From UBA6165 sp044233745 (GTDB lineage Bacteria; Bacteroidota; Bacteroidia; Flavobacteriales_D; Crocinitomicaceae): a DNA stretch of 29,746 nucleotides. Position 1 is the first letter of the stretch; each line of letters begins with the position of its first letter. The notes under the pieces are model-generated. The model did no database searches. It saw only the letters and a list, made by a program, of their open reading frames with translations, and was not told the DNA's origin. The DNA lies in contig JBIIJN010000025.1 in NCBI GenBank assembly GCA_044233745.1, positions 1 to 29,746 of the forward strand, written 5' to 3'. Shown here piece by piece: positions 1-8,916 of the stretch. A program made the position numbers and the translations under genes.

Positions 1-1650
1 GCCACAGCAACACCCAAAGTTCAGGTCGATATTCAAAAAAACTTGAACATGTTGGACGCCACGGTTTATAAATCTTCATTCAACCGCGACAATCTCTATT
101 ATGAAGTTCGACCCAAGCGAGAAGTTGAAAAAGAAATCGTTAAATACATCAGACAACACCAAGGTAAATCAGGAATCATTTATTGTCTTTCGCGCAAAAA
201 AGTTGAAGAACTCGCCGAAATTTTGCGTGTGAATGGTATCAACGCACTCCCCTATCATGCTGGTCTCGATTCACACACACGAGCCAAACATCAGGATATG
301 TTTTTGATGGAAGATGCCGATGTTATTGTAGCCACCATTGCCTTTGGTATGGGTATCGACAAGCCAGATGTTCGTTTTGTAATTCACCACGACATCCCAA
401 AATCAATAGAAAGTTATTACCAAGAAACGGGTCGCGGGGGCAGAGATGGTGCCGAAGGAAATTGCTTGGCATTTTACAGTTATAAAGATGTTGAGAAGTT
501 AGAGAAATTCCTGCATGGTAAGCCTGTTTCTGAAATTGAAATTGGCAAACAGCTGCTACATGAAATCGTGTCATACGCCGAAACATCCATTTGTAGAAGA
601 AAATATTTGCTGCATTATTTTGGAGAGTCGTTTGACGACACCAATTGTTCAAATATGTGCGACAACTGCCGTCACCCACGTGAAAAGTATGACGGTCAAA
701 CACATGCCTTAAATGCGCTCAAAGTTTTGGAAGCACTCAAAGAAACGCAAAAAATTAAATACTTAACCAATTTCATTATGGGGATTAAATCCTCTGAAAT
801 TGTTTCCTATAAGCACGATCAACATCCTGTTTTTGGTGTCGGTAAAGAAAACGCAGAACATTTTTGGAACGCTGTTTTCAGACAACTCTTGGTGGCAGGA
901 TTTTTACACAAGGACATCGAAACCTACGGCATAATTAAATTGACAGATTTGGGGAGAGCGTTCTTAAAAGACCCACAACCATTTACCCTGATCAAAGAGA
1001 GTGATTACAGCGGCGACGACCATGAAGATTCCTCTTTTGTTGCCACAGCCAAAGCAGCTTTCGACGATGTGATTTATGATATGCTGGTGGATCTGCGGAA
1101 ATCTGTTGCAAAGAAAAATCAATTACCGCCATTCGTTATTTTCCAAGAGGTTTCACTCAAGGAAATGGCCTTTCAATACCCCATCACCATTGAGGAACTA
1201 ACGCATATACAAGGTGTTGGACAAGGAAAAGCAGCACGTTATGGCAAAGAATTTATTGAGCTTATTGCCCGTTATGTTGAAGAAAATGAAATCGACCGAC
1301 CAAGTGATTTGGTTATGAAATCAATTGTCAACAAATCAGGATTGAAAGTTCAAATGATTCAAAATATTGATAAAAAATTGAATTTAGATGATATTGCCAA
1401 ATCACAAGGCAAAACATTTCACGAAGTTTTGGAAGAAATTGAAGGGATTGTGAATTCTGGAACCCGCGTAAATATTCAGTATTACATTGATACCATATTA
1501 GACCCCGACAATCAGGAAGAAATCATGGATTATTTCAGAGATTCTGAAAGCGACTCGCTAGTAGATGCCTATCATGAATTCGACGGAGATTATACTGAAG
1601 AAGAACTTCGTTTGATGCGCATTAAATTCATCTCCGAAATGGGCAATTAA
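1..1650 (+). CDS. recQ: ATP-dependent DNA helicase RecQ, 5' end outside window
   Basis: This is the C-terminal part of a RecQ 3'-5' DNA helicase used in recombination and repair. The frame is open from base 1, so the DEAH-box half lies upstream of the window. Visible in order are helicase motifs V-VI (ATIAFGMGIDKPDVRF, then QETGRGGRDG), the RecQ zinc-binding region with four cysteines (SICRRK, then NMCDNC, near nt 590-670), the winged-helix RQC region, an HRDC-like domain around nt 1130-1290 (ITIEELTHIQGVGQGKAARYG), and an extra acidic C-terminal tail with a helix-turn-helix-like stretch, as in Bacteroidota RecQ proteins of about 700+ residues. The stop lies 12 nt before the ArsC-like gene, so co-transcription is likely. 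Family assignment is firm; only the N-terminus is unseen. Confidence 0.96.
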   Translation, partial: ATATPKVQVDIQKNLNMLDATVYKSSFNRDNLYYEVRPKREVEKEIVKYIRQHQGKSGIIYCLSRKKVEELAEILRVNGINALPYHAGLDSHTRAKHQDMFLMEDADVIVATIAFGMGIDKPDVRFVIHHDIPKSIESYYQETGRGGRDGAEGNCLAFYSYKDVEKLEKFLHGKPVSEIEIGKQLLHEIVSYAETSICRRKYLLHYFGESFDDTNCSNMCDNCRHPREKYDGQTHALNALKVLEALKETQKIKYLTNFIMGIKSSEIVSYKHDQHPVFGVGKENAEHFWNAVFRQLLVAGFLHKDIETYGIIKLTDLGRAFLKDPQPFTLIKESDYSGDDHEDSSFVATAKAAFDDVIYDMLVDLRKSVAKKNQLPPFVIFQEVSLKEMAFQYPITIEELTHIQGVGQGKAARYGKEFIELIARYVEENEIDRPSDLVMKSIVNKSGLKVQMIQNIDKKLNLDDIAKSQGKTFHEVLEEIEGIVNSGTRVNIQYYIDTILDPDNQEEIMDYFRDSESDSLVDAYHEFDGDYTEEELRLMRIKFISEMGN

Positions 1651-1662
1651 TTTGGAATCTTT

Positions 1663-2007
1663 ATGATTGAAATTTTTCATAACAATCGTTGCTCAAAAAG
1701 CCGATGTGCATTGCAATATTTGAAAGATTCAAAACTAGAATTCAAAATTGTTCATTACCTGCAAGACGTGCCAAGCGTAGATGAATTAAGCATTCTAATC
1801 AAGAAATTGGGCTTGAAACCAATTGATTTGGTGCGGAAAAATGAATCCATTTACAAAGAACAATTCAAAAACGGGTCGTATTCCGATGAAAAGTGGCTGC
1901 AAATACTACACGAATACCCAATTTTGATTGAGCGACCTATATTAATTCAAGGCAACAAAGCGATTATTGCTCGGCCTCCTGAGTTGGTAAAAAATCTGTT
2001 TGACTAA
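1663..2007 (+). CDS. ArsC/Spx-family thioredoxin-fold protein (arsenate reductase-like)
   Basis: A 114-residue protein with the ArsC fold. In the family, the N-terminal cysteine attacks arsenate and three arginines bind the oxyanion, with glutathione/glutaredoxin as reductant. Here the N-terminal motif NNRCSKSRCAL holds the candidate catalytic Cys9 plus a second Cys14; further matches are LVRKNE (Arg near 59), IERPIL (Arg near 92) and IARPPE (Arg near 104), which fit the three family arginines. Length is normal for the short ArsC/YffB group. No ars operon partners (arsR, arsB) are present, so a general redox role is as likely as arsenate resistance. It follows recQ closely and its stop is only 2 nt from the stop of the convergent EnvC-like gene. 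Confidence 0.88.
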   Translation: MIEIFHNNRCSKSRCALQYLKDSKLEFKIVHYLQDVPSVDELSILIKKLGLKPIDLVRKNESIYKEQFKNGSYSDEKWLQILHEYPILIERPILIQGNKAIIARPPELVKNLFD

Positions 2008-2009
2008 AA

Positions 2010-3329
2010 CTACTTACTCAACCACAGTTCTGGATTCAACTTTTGAGGAACGCTACCATTGATAACGTGAATCTCAAAGTGCAGAATTGAAATGTTTCCT
2101 TGGGGCAAAAGAGAGCCCAATAAATGTTTGTGCGACACTTTGATTCCTTTGCTCACATAAACATCTTGCAAGTTGGCATAAACCGTTCTGTAATTGCCAT
2201 GACTAATAATAACAGCTTTTCCTGCACCTGGAATGGAAATCACTGAACTCACTTCACCTTCAAACACAGCGCGGACTTCTGCCCCACGGTTTGTGCTAAT
2301 ATCTATTCCGTTGTTATTTGTATAAACATTAGAAATTGTCGGGTGCGCGTTGCGTCCGAAGCGTTCAACGATACTGCCAACACCAACTGGATAGGGCAAT
2401 CTACCTTTGTTTGCCGCAAAATTGTTGCCCGCCAACTTCGTCTCTGGGGTAAGCGTAAACTCATCTGTTCGCGGTGGCGTTGCGGGTTTATCTGGCTTCG
2501 TTTCTTGAGGTTTTGTTCCCGGATTTTGATTGTTCTGATTGGCTTGGGCCTCTCTTCTTTTACGATCAGCTTCTTCGCGCTTTTTGCGCTCGCGTTCTTG
2601 CTCTTCGGCCAATTCTTTTTCAATGGCTTTCTGAATTTGATTTTGAACCTGGACTTTCTTGCGCTCATCTTCGTTTAAGCGAGCACGTAAGGCAGCCTCT
2701 TCAGACTTCACAGTATTGAAAACCTCTTGCTGTTTTTGTTTATCTTCCAACAATATGGCGCGCTCCTGTTTTTTTGTTTCAGCCAATTGTAAGGCATTCA
2801 ACTTGGCTTTTTCAAGTTCTGATTTTTCAATTTCTATTTGCTCTTGATTCGATCGGATGAGTTGCACTTGTCTGGTTCTAACTTCGTTGATTTTCTCTAA
2901 ATACATGGCTCTTTTCATGGCCTGATTGAAATTGTCGCTCGAAAAAACGAACATCATTTTATTCAATGAACCTCTGTTTTTGTAAGCATAAACAACCATT
3001 TCGCTATACTGCTTCTTGAGGGTTGTTGTTTTTGTGCTGAGCTGCGACATTGAAAGTTCGAGATCATCAATACGCTGTTCTGTACTTCTAATTTGCTGAT
3101 CGATGTTGCGAACCAATTGCTCCCTAAGCGATAAATTCCGCTCAATGAGTTGAAGCTCAACTGTCCTGTTGCGTAAATCGTTTTCCGTTTTCCCGAGTAA
3201 TTTCTTGGTGTTTGCGATACGATTCTCAATTTGGCGTTTCTCTTTTTCAAGCTGCTCTTTTTTCTTGCTTTGTGCAACCGCGTTCTGAGAGAACAAGATA
3301 AAAATCACCAAGAAAGATAGTGCTTTCAT
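2010..3329 (-). CDS. EnvC-like murein hydrolase activator (degenerate LytM/M23 domain)
   Basis: A 439-residue exported protein. I start it at the ATG at 3329, because this gives a clean signal peptide (MKALSFLVIFILFSQNAVAQ); a longer reading to 3410 would overlap the upstream gene and add an unlikely leader. After the signal come about 250 residues of charged coiled coil (repeated EKEKRQIENR- and ERERKKREEADR-type stretches), a Pro/Gln-rich linker (NNQNPGTKPQETKP), and a C-terminal LytM/M23 domain. M23 zinc endopeptidases need HxxxD and HxH; here the corresponding sites read NNNGIDIS and ILHFEIH, so the first His of each motif is missing. This matches EnvC/NlpD-type proteins, which activate N-acetylmuramoyl amidases rather than cut peptidoglycan. 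It is the last gene of the envelope run, 46 nt after the DUF4292 gene. Confidence 0.88.
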   Translation of the reverse strand: MKALSFLVIFILFSQNAVAQSKKKEQLEKEKRQIENRIANTKKLLGKTENDLRNRTVELQLIERNLSLREQLVRNIDQQIRSTEQRIDDLELSMSQLSTKTTTLKKQYSEMVVYAYKNRGSLNKMMFVFSSDNFNQAMKRAMYLEKINEVRTRQVQLIRSNQEQIEIEKSELEKAKLNALQLAETKKQERAILLEDKQKQQEVFNTVKSEEAALRARLNEDERKKVQVQNQIQKAIEKELAEEQERERKKREEADRKRREAQANQNNQNPGTKPQETKPDKPATPPRTDEFTLTPETKLAGNNFAANKGRLPYPVGVGSIVERFGRNAHPTISNVYTNNNGIDISTNRGAEVRAVFEGEVSSVISIPGAGKAVIISHGNYRTVYANLQDVYVSKGIKVSHKHLLGSLLPQGNISILHFEIHVINGSVPQKLNPELWLSK

Positions 3330-3375
3330 GGCGGCTGTAAACCATAAACGCTTTTCTAAAAGCTGTGTGGCGGAA

Positions 3376-4194
3376 TTACTTCGAACATTTTTCATAATTG
3401 CTTGGCACATTTAGGTTAATTTTCTTTTCATGAGCAATGTCGGGGCGATTGTAAATAATTTCAATGCGCACCTCATCGTTTGGTGTAGTAATAACAATGT
3501 TCACCTGAATCGGTAACATTAAGCCCTCAATTTTCTCGTGTTTCCCGGTATATATGATTTCGATTTTCGAACTGTCTGATGGACTTTCCAAAACAACTTT
3601 GGCCAGCTCCATATTCGTTGGGTTCAAATGATAGGAAATAATCACATCCGGGGTTTGACCATTGCCATTTCTGTTGGCATAGCGTGGGCGTTTCGTTCGA
3701 ATAACATATCCATTTTTATCAGAAATTTGAATATGCTCAAAACTCCTGTTATAAAGTAGCGGTTTACCAACAATTAAATCCTGCAGATGCGCATATTCTA
3801 AAGGAAAATCAATCATTTCGGGTAAGGCTGCGCGGTCTTCGATGGTATAGCACTTTGAAATGCGGTTCACCAATTTGAAAGAATCATTGCTCACCAAAAC
3901 CTGCATAGCTGGCACGCCAAGTTTGGTGATATTGACCATCACGGCAGAATCTTTTTTCATGCGTATGCTGGCTTTGAAATTTTCATTGGCCTGACTCCCG
4001 GAAACTTTCACCTGGGTTTTTGCAGATAGAAAATCCCAATCCAAAGTAGAAAGTTGGTCCAATCTGTCCAACAACTCTTGGGTCGATTTTTCAGGGAAAT
4101 CGTTGGCATTTCCTTTTCTTCTTTTGCCACAAGCAGTAAATGCCAACAAAGCAACAAGGAAGAATGTTAGCAAGCTTAATCGGTTCTTAATCAT
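3376..4194 (-). CDS. DUF4292 lipoprotein, LolA/LolB-like fold family
   Basis: A 272-residue lipoprotein. The N-terminus MIKNRLSLLTFFLVALLAFTACGK has a lipobox ending at the Cys (FTAC), so it is predicted to be acylated and held in a membrane. The body matches my memory of the DUF4292 family: a segment like ASIRMKKDSAVMVNITKLGVPAMQVLVSNDS followed by a run on VNRISKCY and a beta-rich remainder. The fold is related to lipoprotein carriers, but the function is not known. Its start overlaps the stop of the TPR lipoprotein by 8 nt, which suggests translational coupling, and the EnvC-like gene follows. The order TPR, DUF4292, M23-like protein is familiar from other Flavobacteriales, from memory. 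Confidence 0.85.
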   Translation of the reverse strand: MIKNRLSLLTFFLVALLAFTACGKRRKGNANDFPEKSTQELLDRLDQLSTLDWDFLSAKTQVKVSGSQANENFKASIRMKKDSAVMVNITKLGVPAMQVLVSNDSFKLVNRISKCYTIEDRAALPEMIDFPLEYAHLQDLIVGKPLLYNRSFEHIQISDKNGYVIRTKRPRYANRNGNGQTPDVIISYHLNPTNMELAKVVLESPSDSSKIEIIYTGKHEKIEGLMLPIQVNIVITTPNDEVRIEIIYNRPDIAHEKKINLNVPSNYEKCSK

Positions 4195-5941
4195 TGAGTT
4201 TTTTAGTTTGAATTTTTTTCAACAAAACTTCATCCAAATTGCCCAGTTCTTTGGATTTGAGCCAATAAACCATGGCGTCATCTGTTTTCCCTAAACGAAA
4301 CAAAATATCGCCGTAATGTTCATTGATTTCAGCATTTTCAGGAGCCAAGGCATACGCTTTTTTAACAAAATCCAAGGCCAAATCGTATTCTTTTCTGGCA
4401 AAATGCACCCATGCTTTGGTATCTAAGAAAAGTGCATCTTTTTCGTTTCCAACAAGCGCTTTATCGATGATTTCCAATGCTTTATCCAAATCTAGTTTGT
4501 ACTTAGCCATCAAAAATGCTCTGTTGTTTAGCATCAATAAATCATTCGGAGCCAACAATTCTGCTGATTCCAAGAACTTACGGGCTTGTGGTATTTTATT
4601 TTGTGCCAATTGCACTTCAGCCAAAGCCAATTCAAACTGCGCTTTCATCAAGGGGTCGCGAACAATATAATCCTTACCACCATCTAAATAGGCTGCTGCT
4701 TCGCCATATTTTTTTAATTGCAAAGCGCTCATGCCAGCGTAATAATAAAACTCCGGTTGACTGGGAAACAAATCCAAAGATTTCTCGGCATATTTCATCG
4801 ACTTTTGATAATCGTGCAAATTATAGGACAGGGTAATTACTTCATACCACAAATGAAAATTGTTGTTATCCAACTCTAGTGAGCGTTCAAAAGCAACAAA
4901 AGCGTCTTTGTTGTTTTTCTGTCTTTTGTAAATATCCCCAACCATGGCGTGCGTCATGTAATTGTCGGGATAGTTTTTTTGGAGCAACAAGGCCAATTCG
5001 AGTACTTCAGGCTCAACAATTTGTTCATTTTCCAATATTGTGAGTACAACACCAACGGATTGATTTGGATCCAAGGTTTGTGATTCAAAGGCCAACTTGA
5101 GCTGAGTATAAGCCTTCTTTTTTTCTCCTTTGGATTTGTAAATATCAGCCAAACCGATACGCAACGATGCATTATTCGGTTGATTTTCAAGCATTTTTAA
5201 AATCGTTTCTTCAGCCAACTCGTTTTGATTGGTGCGCATATAATGATACACCAACATAGAAGAAAATTCGGGCATATCTGGATTTTCGGCTATAAGTTTC
5301 TTCAATTCGTCTAACATCTCGGCCTCGCGATTCAACTCCAAAAACAGTTCATTGCGTTGATTCACCAATTCTGGAATGGGCCCTACTTCTTTCATCAACA
5401 AATTCAAAACCTCAAGCGCTTTCGCATAATTAGAATTGGATGTTAAAATCTCCGAGTAATAGTATAGCCATTCGCGATTGTACGGGTCGTAAGCTACCAT
5501 TTTTGCATAACTCTCCTCGGCGCCTAATAAATCGTCCAAATTCAATTGAATTTTGCCTCGAAGTTCAGTGTACCAAATATTGTTGGGGTCAATGGCACAG
5601 GCTTGATCAATATATTCTTTCGCTTTTGAAAAACGCATGTTCAATTCTGCATAGGTTGCAAGTAAAAACAAAACAGCGTCGTCATTGGGTCGCTCGCTGA
5701 TGCACCATTCTAAGATTTTCTGTGATTCCACATAATCGCCTACGGTTTTCAAACGGATGGCTTCGTAAAATTTGTTTTTATAGTTAATATCAGCTCCATA
5801 AGTAGATGGCGGCACAGCACTTTGCGTTTCCTTGTTTTGCTTCGCCTTTTTGGAATTGCCGCACGAGAGGAAAAAGAAGCTTCCTGCGAGCAAGCCCAAT
5901 GCCATAGAAAATGTAGTGATATTCTTCAAATGTTGCATCAT
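4187..5941 (-). CDS. Tetratricopeptide-repeat lipoprotein
   Basis: A 584-residue protein that begins with a lipoprotein signal (SFFFLSCGN, Cys27 as the lipidation site) and is then almost entirely TPR-type helical pairs. Recurrent units such as NNFHLWYEVITLSYNLHDYQ, PEFYYYAGMSALQLKKYGEA and NAEINEHYGDILFRLGKTDD show the W/Y-G-A-P pattern of TPRs; I estimate well over ten repeats from residue 45 to 575. TPR lipoproteins act as scaffolds for envelope complexes; no specific partner can be read from sequence. The start overlaps the stop of the nucleotidyltransferase by 4 nt (ATGA), and the end overlaps the DUF4292 gene by 8 nt, so the three are expected to be made from one mRNA. Confidence 0.9.
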   Translation of the reverse strand: MMQHLKNITTFSMALGLLAGSFFFLSCGNSKKAKQNKETQSAVPPSTYGADINYKNKFYEAIRLKTVGDYVESQKILEWCISERPNDDAVLFLLATYAELNMRFSKAKEYIDQACAIDPNNIWYTELRGKIQLNLDDLLGAEESYAKMVAYDPYNREWLYYYSEILTSNSNYAKALEVLNLLMKEVGPIPELVNQRNELFLELNREAEMLDELKKLIAENPDMPEFSSMLVYHYMRTNQNELAEETILKMLENQPNNASLRIGLADIYKSKGEKKKAYTQLKLAFESQTLDPNQSVGVVLTILENEQIVEPEVLELALLLQKNYPDNYMTHAMVGDIYKRQKNNKDAFVAFERSLELDNNNFHLWYEVITLSYNLHDYQKSMKYAEKSLDLFPSQPEFYYYAGMSALQLKKYGEAAAYLDGGKDYIVRDPLMKAQFELALAEVQLAQNKIPQARKFLESAELLAPNDLLMLNNRAFLMAKYKLDLDKALEIIDKALVGNEKDALFLDTKAWVHFARKEYDLALDFVKKAYALAPENAEINEHYGDILFRLGKTDDAMVYWLKSKELGNLDEVLLKKIQTKKLND

Positions 5942-6951
5942 GCGTTTGTTATTGTGGTATAATCGCCCAAACTGTAGTCTTTTACTGCATCGCTCAACAC
6001 ACAGTTGCTACCAATCATGGCTTTATTGAGGATAACGTTTGATAGCTGTGTTTTGTGTTGAATAAGCGAATTTTCGATGCGTGCATTCACCACTTTTGAA
6101 TCAGCGCCTAAGCTCACATGCGGACCTACTACTGAATTTTCAATACGCACGTTTTCTCCGATGTAACAAGGTGGAATAATCAAGCTATTAACCAGCTTGA
6201 CATCGGCTGCCACATTGTTGATTCCTTTTTCGGCATCAAAATCCAAAACTCGTTGATTTGTTTCCACAGTAACAGCTTTGTTACCACAATCGAGCCATTC
6301 TTTTACCTCTCCAGGCACAAAACGTGTTCCTTTTTCAGTTAAACGGCGCAAGGCATCTGGCAATTGATACTCCCCTACTTTGCTTATGTTGTTATCTATC
6401 AGGTAATTCAATTCAACTTGTAAAGCCGAAGCGTCCTTGAAATAGTAAATCCCAATCATAGCCAAATCAGACACGAAAGTTTGCGGTTTTTCGACAAAAT
6501 CCACAATTTCTCCAGCGGCATCCATTTGAATTACACCAAAAGCACTTGGGTCTTCAATTTGTTTTACCCAAAGCACGCCCTCTGCCGATTCGCTCAAAGT
6601 AAAATCTGCTTTAAACAAAGTATCGGCAAAAGCCACAACCACTTTTCCAGAAAGTAATGGCTCCGCACACAACACGGCATGAGCTGTCCCTAAAGGCTCC
6701 AACTGATGGAAAATATGACCTTGTGCCCCAAGATTGGCAGCCACTTCGAGTAATTCATTTTCCACATCAGCACCAAAATCGCCAATCACAAAACCAATGT
6801 CGGTAATTTTTTCATTGCATACTTCGGCAATATCTGCAACCAAACGATGCACAATTGGTTTGCCTCCAACAGGTATCAAGGGTTTTGGAGTGGTTAATGT
6901 GTGAGGTCTCAATCGGCTACCTCTTCCCGCCATTGGTACAATAATTTTCAT
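5938..6951 (-). CDS. Sugar-phosphate nucleotidyltransferase
   Basis: A 337-residue enzyme of the glucose-1-phosphate thymidylyl/uridylyltransferase superfamily, which makes NDP-sugars for surface polysaccharides. The N-terminus carries the signature VPMAGRGSRLRPHTLTTPKP with the GxGxRLRP loop and the KPLIPV lysine; PLGTAHAV (near 107-114) and FADTLF (metal-binding Asp) belong to the Rossmann-like catalytic domain. Residues 240-330 show hexapeptide-type repeats (for example IGENVRIENSVVGPHVSLGADS), giving a left-handed beta-helix tail like that of bifunctional or allosteric members. The exact nucleotide and sugar cannot be decided here. It sits 9 nt after dut and overlaps the TPR gene, in line with a role beside the flippase in the same run. 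Confidence 0.9.
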   Translation of the reverse strand: MKIIVPMAGRGSRLRPHTLTTPKPLIPVGGKPIVHRLVADIAEVCNEKITDIGFVIGDFGADVENELLEVAANLGAQGHIFHQLEPLGTAHAVLCAEPLLSGKVVVAFADTLFKADFTLSESAEGVLWVKQIEDPSAFGVIQMDAAGEIVDFVEKPQTFVSDLAMIGIYYFKDASALQVELNYLIDNNISKVGEYQLPDALRRLTEKGTRFVPGEVKEWLDCGNKAVTVETNQRVLDFDAEKGINNVAADVKLVNSLIIPPCYIGENVRIENSVVGPHVSLGADSKVVNARIENSLIQHKTQLSNVILNKAMIGSNCVLSDAVKDYSLGDYTTITNA

Positions 6952-6960
6952 TTTTTTCTT

Positions 6961-7395
6961 TTATTTAGTTCCTGTGCTTCCAAATCCTCCTGCACCGCGA
7001 TGGGTTTCGCTCAAGGATTCGGCCTCTTCCCAGTTTGCTTGTGTGAATTGTGCAAAAACCAATTGCGCAACACGCTCACCAGGTTCAATTGTCACAGCTT
7101 CGTTTGATAAATTAACCAAAATAACACCTACTTCTCCCCTGTAGTCAGCGTCTATGGTACCCGGTGAATTGAGCACAGTCAAGCCTTTTTTCAAAGCCAA
7201 ACCGCTTCTAGGTCGCACCTGAGCTTCATAACCGACTGGAATTTCCAAAAACAAGCCAGTTTTAATCAAGGTGCGCTCCAGAGGTTGCAGCGTTAAATTT
7301 TCTTGCAAAACAGCTCTCAAATCCATACCTGCACTTGCACCAGTTTCATATTTGGGCAGTTCGTAGGGTGATTTATTGATAACTCTAACTTTCAT
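6961..7395 (-). CDS. dut: Deoxyuridine 5'-triphosphate nucleotidohydrolase (dUTPase)
   Basis: A 144-residue trimeric-type dUTPase that hydrolyses dUTP to dUMP and pyrophosphate, limiting uracil in DNA and supplying dUMP for dTMP synthesis. All five family motifs are present in order: AGMDLRA, PRSGLALKKG, GTIDADYRGE (catalytic Asp), GERVAQLVFAQF and the C-terminal RGAGGFGSTG arm. I start at the ATG at 7395 (MKVRVINKSPYELPKYETGA), which matches the usual N-terminus; the nine extra codons up to 7422 are not family-like. It lies between the flippase (45 nt upstream) and the nucleotidyltransferase (9 nt downstream), a non-obvious neighbourhood that I recall as common in flavobacteria. Confidence 0.97.
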   Translation of the reverse strand: MKVRVINKSPYELPKYETGASAGMDLRAVLQENLTLQPLERTLIKTGLFLEIPVGYEAQVRPRSGLALKKGLTVLNSPGTIDADYRGEVGVILVNLSNEAVTIEPGERVAQLVFAQFTQANWEEAESLSETHRGAGGFGSTGTK

Positions 7396-7440
7396 TTCTT
7401 CTTTATGATTACAAAGTTGCAAAATAACTGCTCATCGGAC

Positions 7441-8916
7441 TCAAACATTTCGAATTGTTTTTCTTTCAAACATCCATACCAAAGTGATAAAGACCAAGAT
7501 AAAAAGGTTATGCACGAACATTTTAACGAAACCCTGATCCAAATCCATCCAGTTGGCAAGACCAAAAATCACGAGTGCTGCAATGAAATAAAGTCCTGTT
7601 TTGCGTAAGTTGTAGTGAATCGGGTAATATTTTTGACTCAGAAGATAAGATGCTACCATTTGAAGTCCATAAACCGTAAATGTCGTCCATGCCGCAGCCC
7701 AATAGCCATAAATCGGAATCAGAAATGACAGCAGTGTTATTGTGATGAGCGCCCCCCCAACAGAAATATAGGCGCCGAATCGCGTTTGGCCAGACAGTTT
7801 ATACCATATAGACTGATTGGCATATACACCCAAAAAAACATTGGCGAGTAACAAAATAGGAACCACACCCAAACCAACGTGATAGGCTTCATTGCGGATA
7901 AAATGCTTGAACACATCCATATTTAATGCCACAAGCAAGAATGCAAAGCATAAAACCGCTACAAACAGATTCATGATTTTCGCATATACTTTTCTTCCGG
8001 GATCGTTTTTAGCATTGGCGAAGAAAAATGGCTCAGCTGCATAACGAAAAGCTTGTAAAAACAAGGCAATAAACATGGTGAGTTTGTATGACGCACTATA
8101 GATGCCCACTTGTGTTTCTGCATAGCGCAGCGGTGATTCCAAGAACGTTTCTGGCACCAAATCGGGATTATTGAGCAATTGTTTGAGCAAAATTCTATCT
8201 AGCGTTTCATTGACCACATAGGCCAATCCAGCAATCACAATGGGAAAAGCGTAGTAACTCATTTTCTTAATCAACGCCCAATCAAATTTGAATTCAACTG
8301 AAAAAATGGACTGCGCCAACATAGCAATCTTCACCAGAGAAGCCAATAAGTTTGCAATGAAAATATACAATACACCCAAGTAGGGTTCATCTGTTTCAGG
8401 ATTGAACAATACGAGCAGAAAAAATAAGTTAAACACGATATTCACGCCGATGGAAACCAGCTGAACCTTAGCAAATTGCATGGGTTTTTGCTCTGCGCGC
8501 AATTTCGCCAAAGGCAAAGAACTCAGTGCGTCGATGACCACAATAAGCAAAAGTAAGAAAATGAATTCTGGATAATCCTCATAGAGCATCCACGCGGAAA
8601 TACTGTTGAGCATCAAGATTCCTAGTACCAAAAAAGCAATATTAACAACGAGTAAAATCAAAAATGACTGATTGAAAGTTTGTTGTTTGTCCTTGGAATC
8701 GTTGATAAACTTGAAATATGTGGTTTCCATGCCAAAGGTCAATACAACCAAAAGAAAAGCCACATAGGCATACAATTCGGAAACAATGCCGTAGTCTGCG
8801 GGCAATAAAACGGCAGTATAAACGGGGACCAACAAAAAATTCAGCATACGACCAACGATGCTCGAAAGCCCGTAAACCATCGTTTGTCCTGCTAATTTCT
8901 TAAGAATTCCCGCCAT
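7441..8916 (-). CDS. Polysaccharide biosynthesis flippase (MOP/Wzx-like)
   Basis: A 491-residue integral membrane protein of the MOP exporter superfamily, which flips lipid-linked oligosaccharides across the inner membrane. The N-terminus LAGQTMVYGLSSIVGRMLNF is typical of the oligosaccharide flippase branch, and I count 12-14 hydrophobic helices (for example VLTFGMETTYFKF..., LLVALNMDVFKHF, LVIFGLANWMDL). It is the first gene of the minus-strand envelope run; a weak -7-like element TATTTTTA lies at 8934-8941 on the minus strand. The substrate is unknown because no assembly polymerase or full glycosyltransferase cluster lies next to it. It could also act on lipid II-like or exopolysaccharide precursors. 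Confidence 0.9.
   Translation of the reverse strand: MAGILKKLAGQTMVYGLSSIVGRMLNFLLVPVYTAVLLPADYGIVSELYAYVAFLLVVLTFGMETTYFKFINDSKDKQQTFNQSFLILLVVNIAFLVLGILMLNSISAWMLYEDYPEFIFLLLLIVVIDALSSLPLAKLRAEQKPMQFAKVQLVSIGVNIVFNLFFLLVLFNPETDEPYLGVLYIFIANLLASLVKIAMLAQSIFSVEFKFDWALIKKMSYYAFPIVIAGLAYVVNETLDRILLKQLLNNPDLVPETFLESPLRYAETQVGIYSASYKLTMFIALFLQAFRYAAEPFFFANAKNDPGRKVYAKIMNLFVAVLCFAFLLVALNMDVFKHFIRNEAYHVGLGVVPILLLANVFLGVYANQSIWYKLSGQTRFGAYISVGGALITITLLSFLIPIYGYWAAAWTTFTVYGLQMVASYLLSQKYYPIHYNLRKTGLYFIAALVIFGLANWMDLDQGFVKMFVHNLFILVFITLVWMFERKTIRNV

Noticed and set aside
3330..3410. Longer N-terminus for the EnvC-like protein
   Set aside because: The longer start would overlap the DUF4292 gene and place the signal peptide 27 residues inside.
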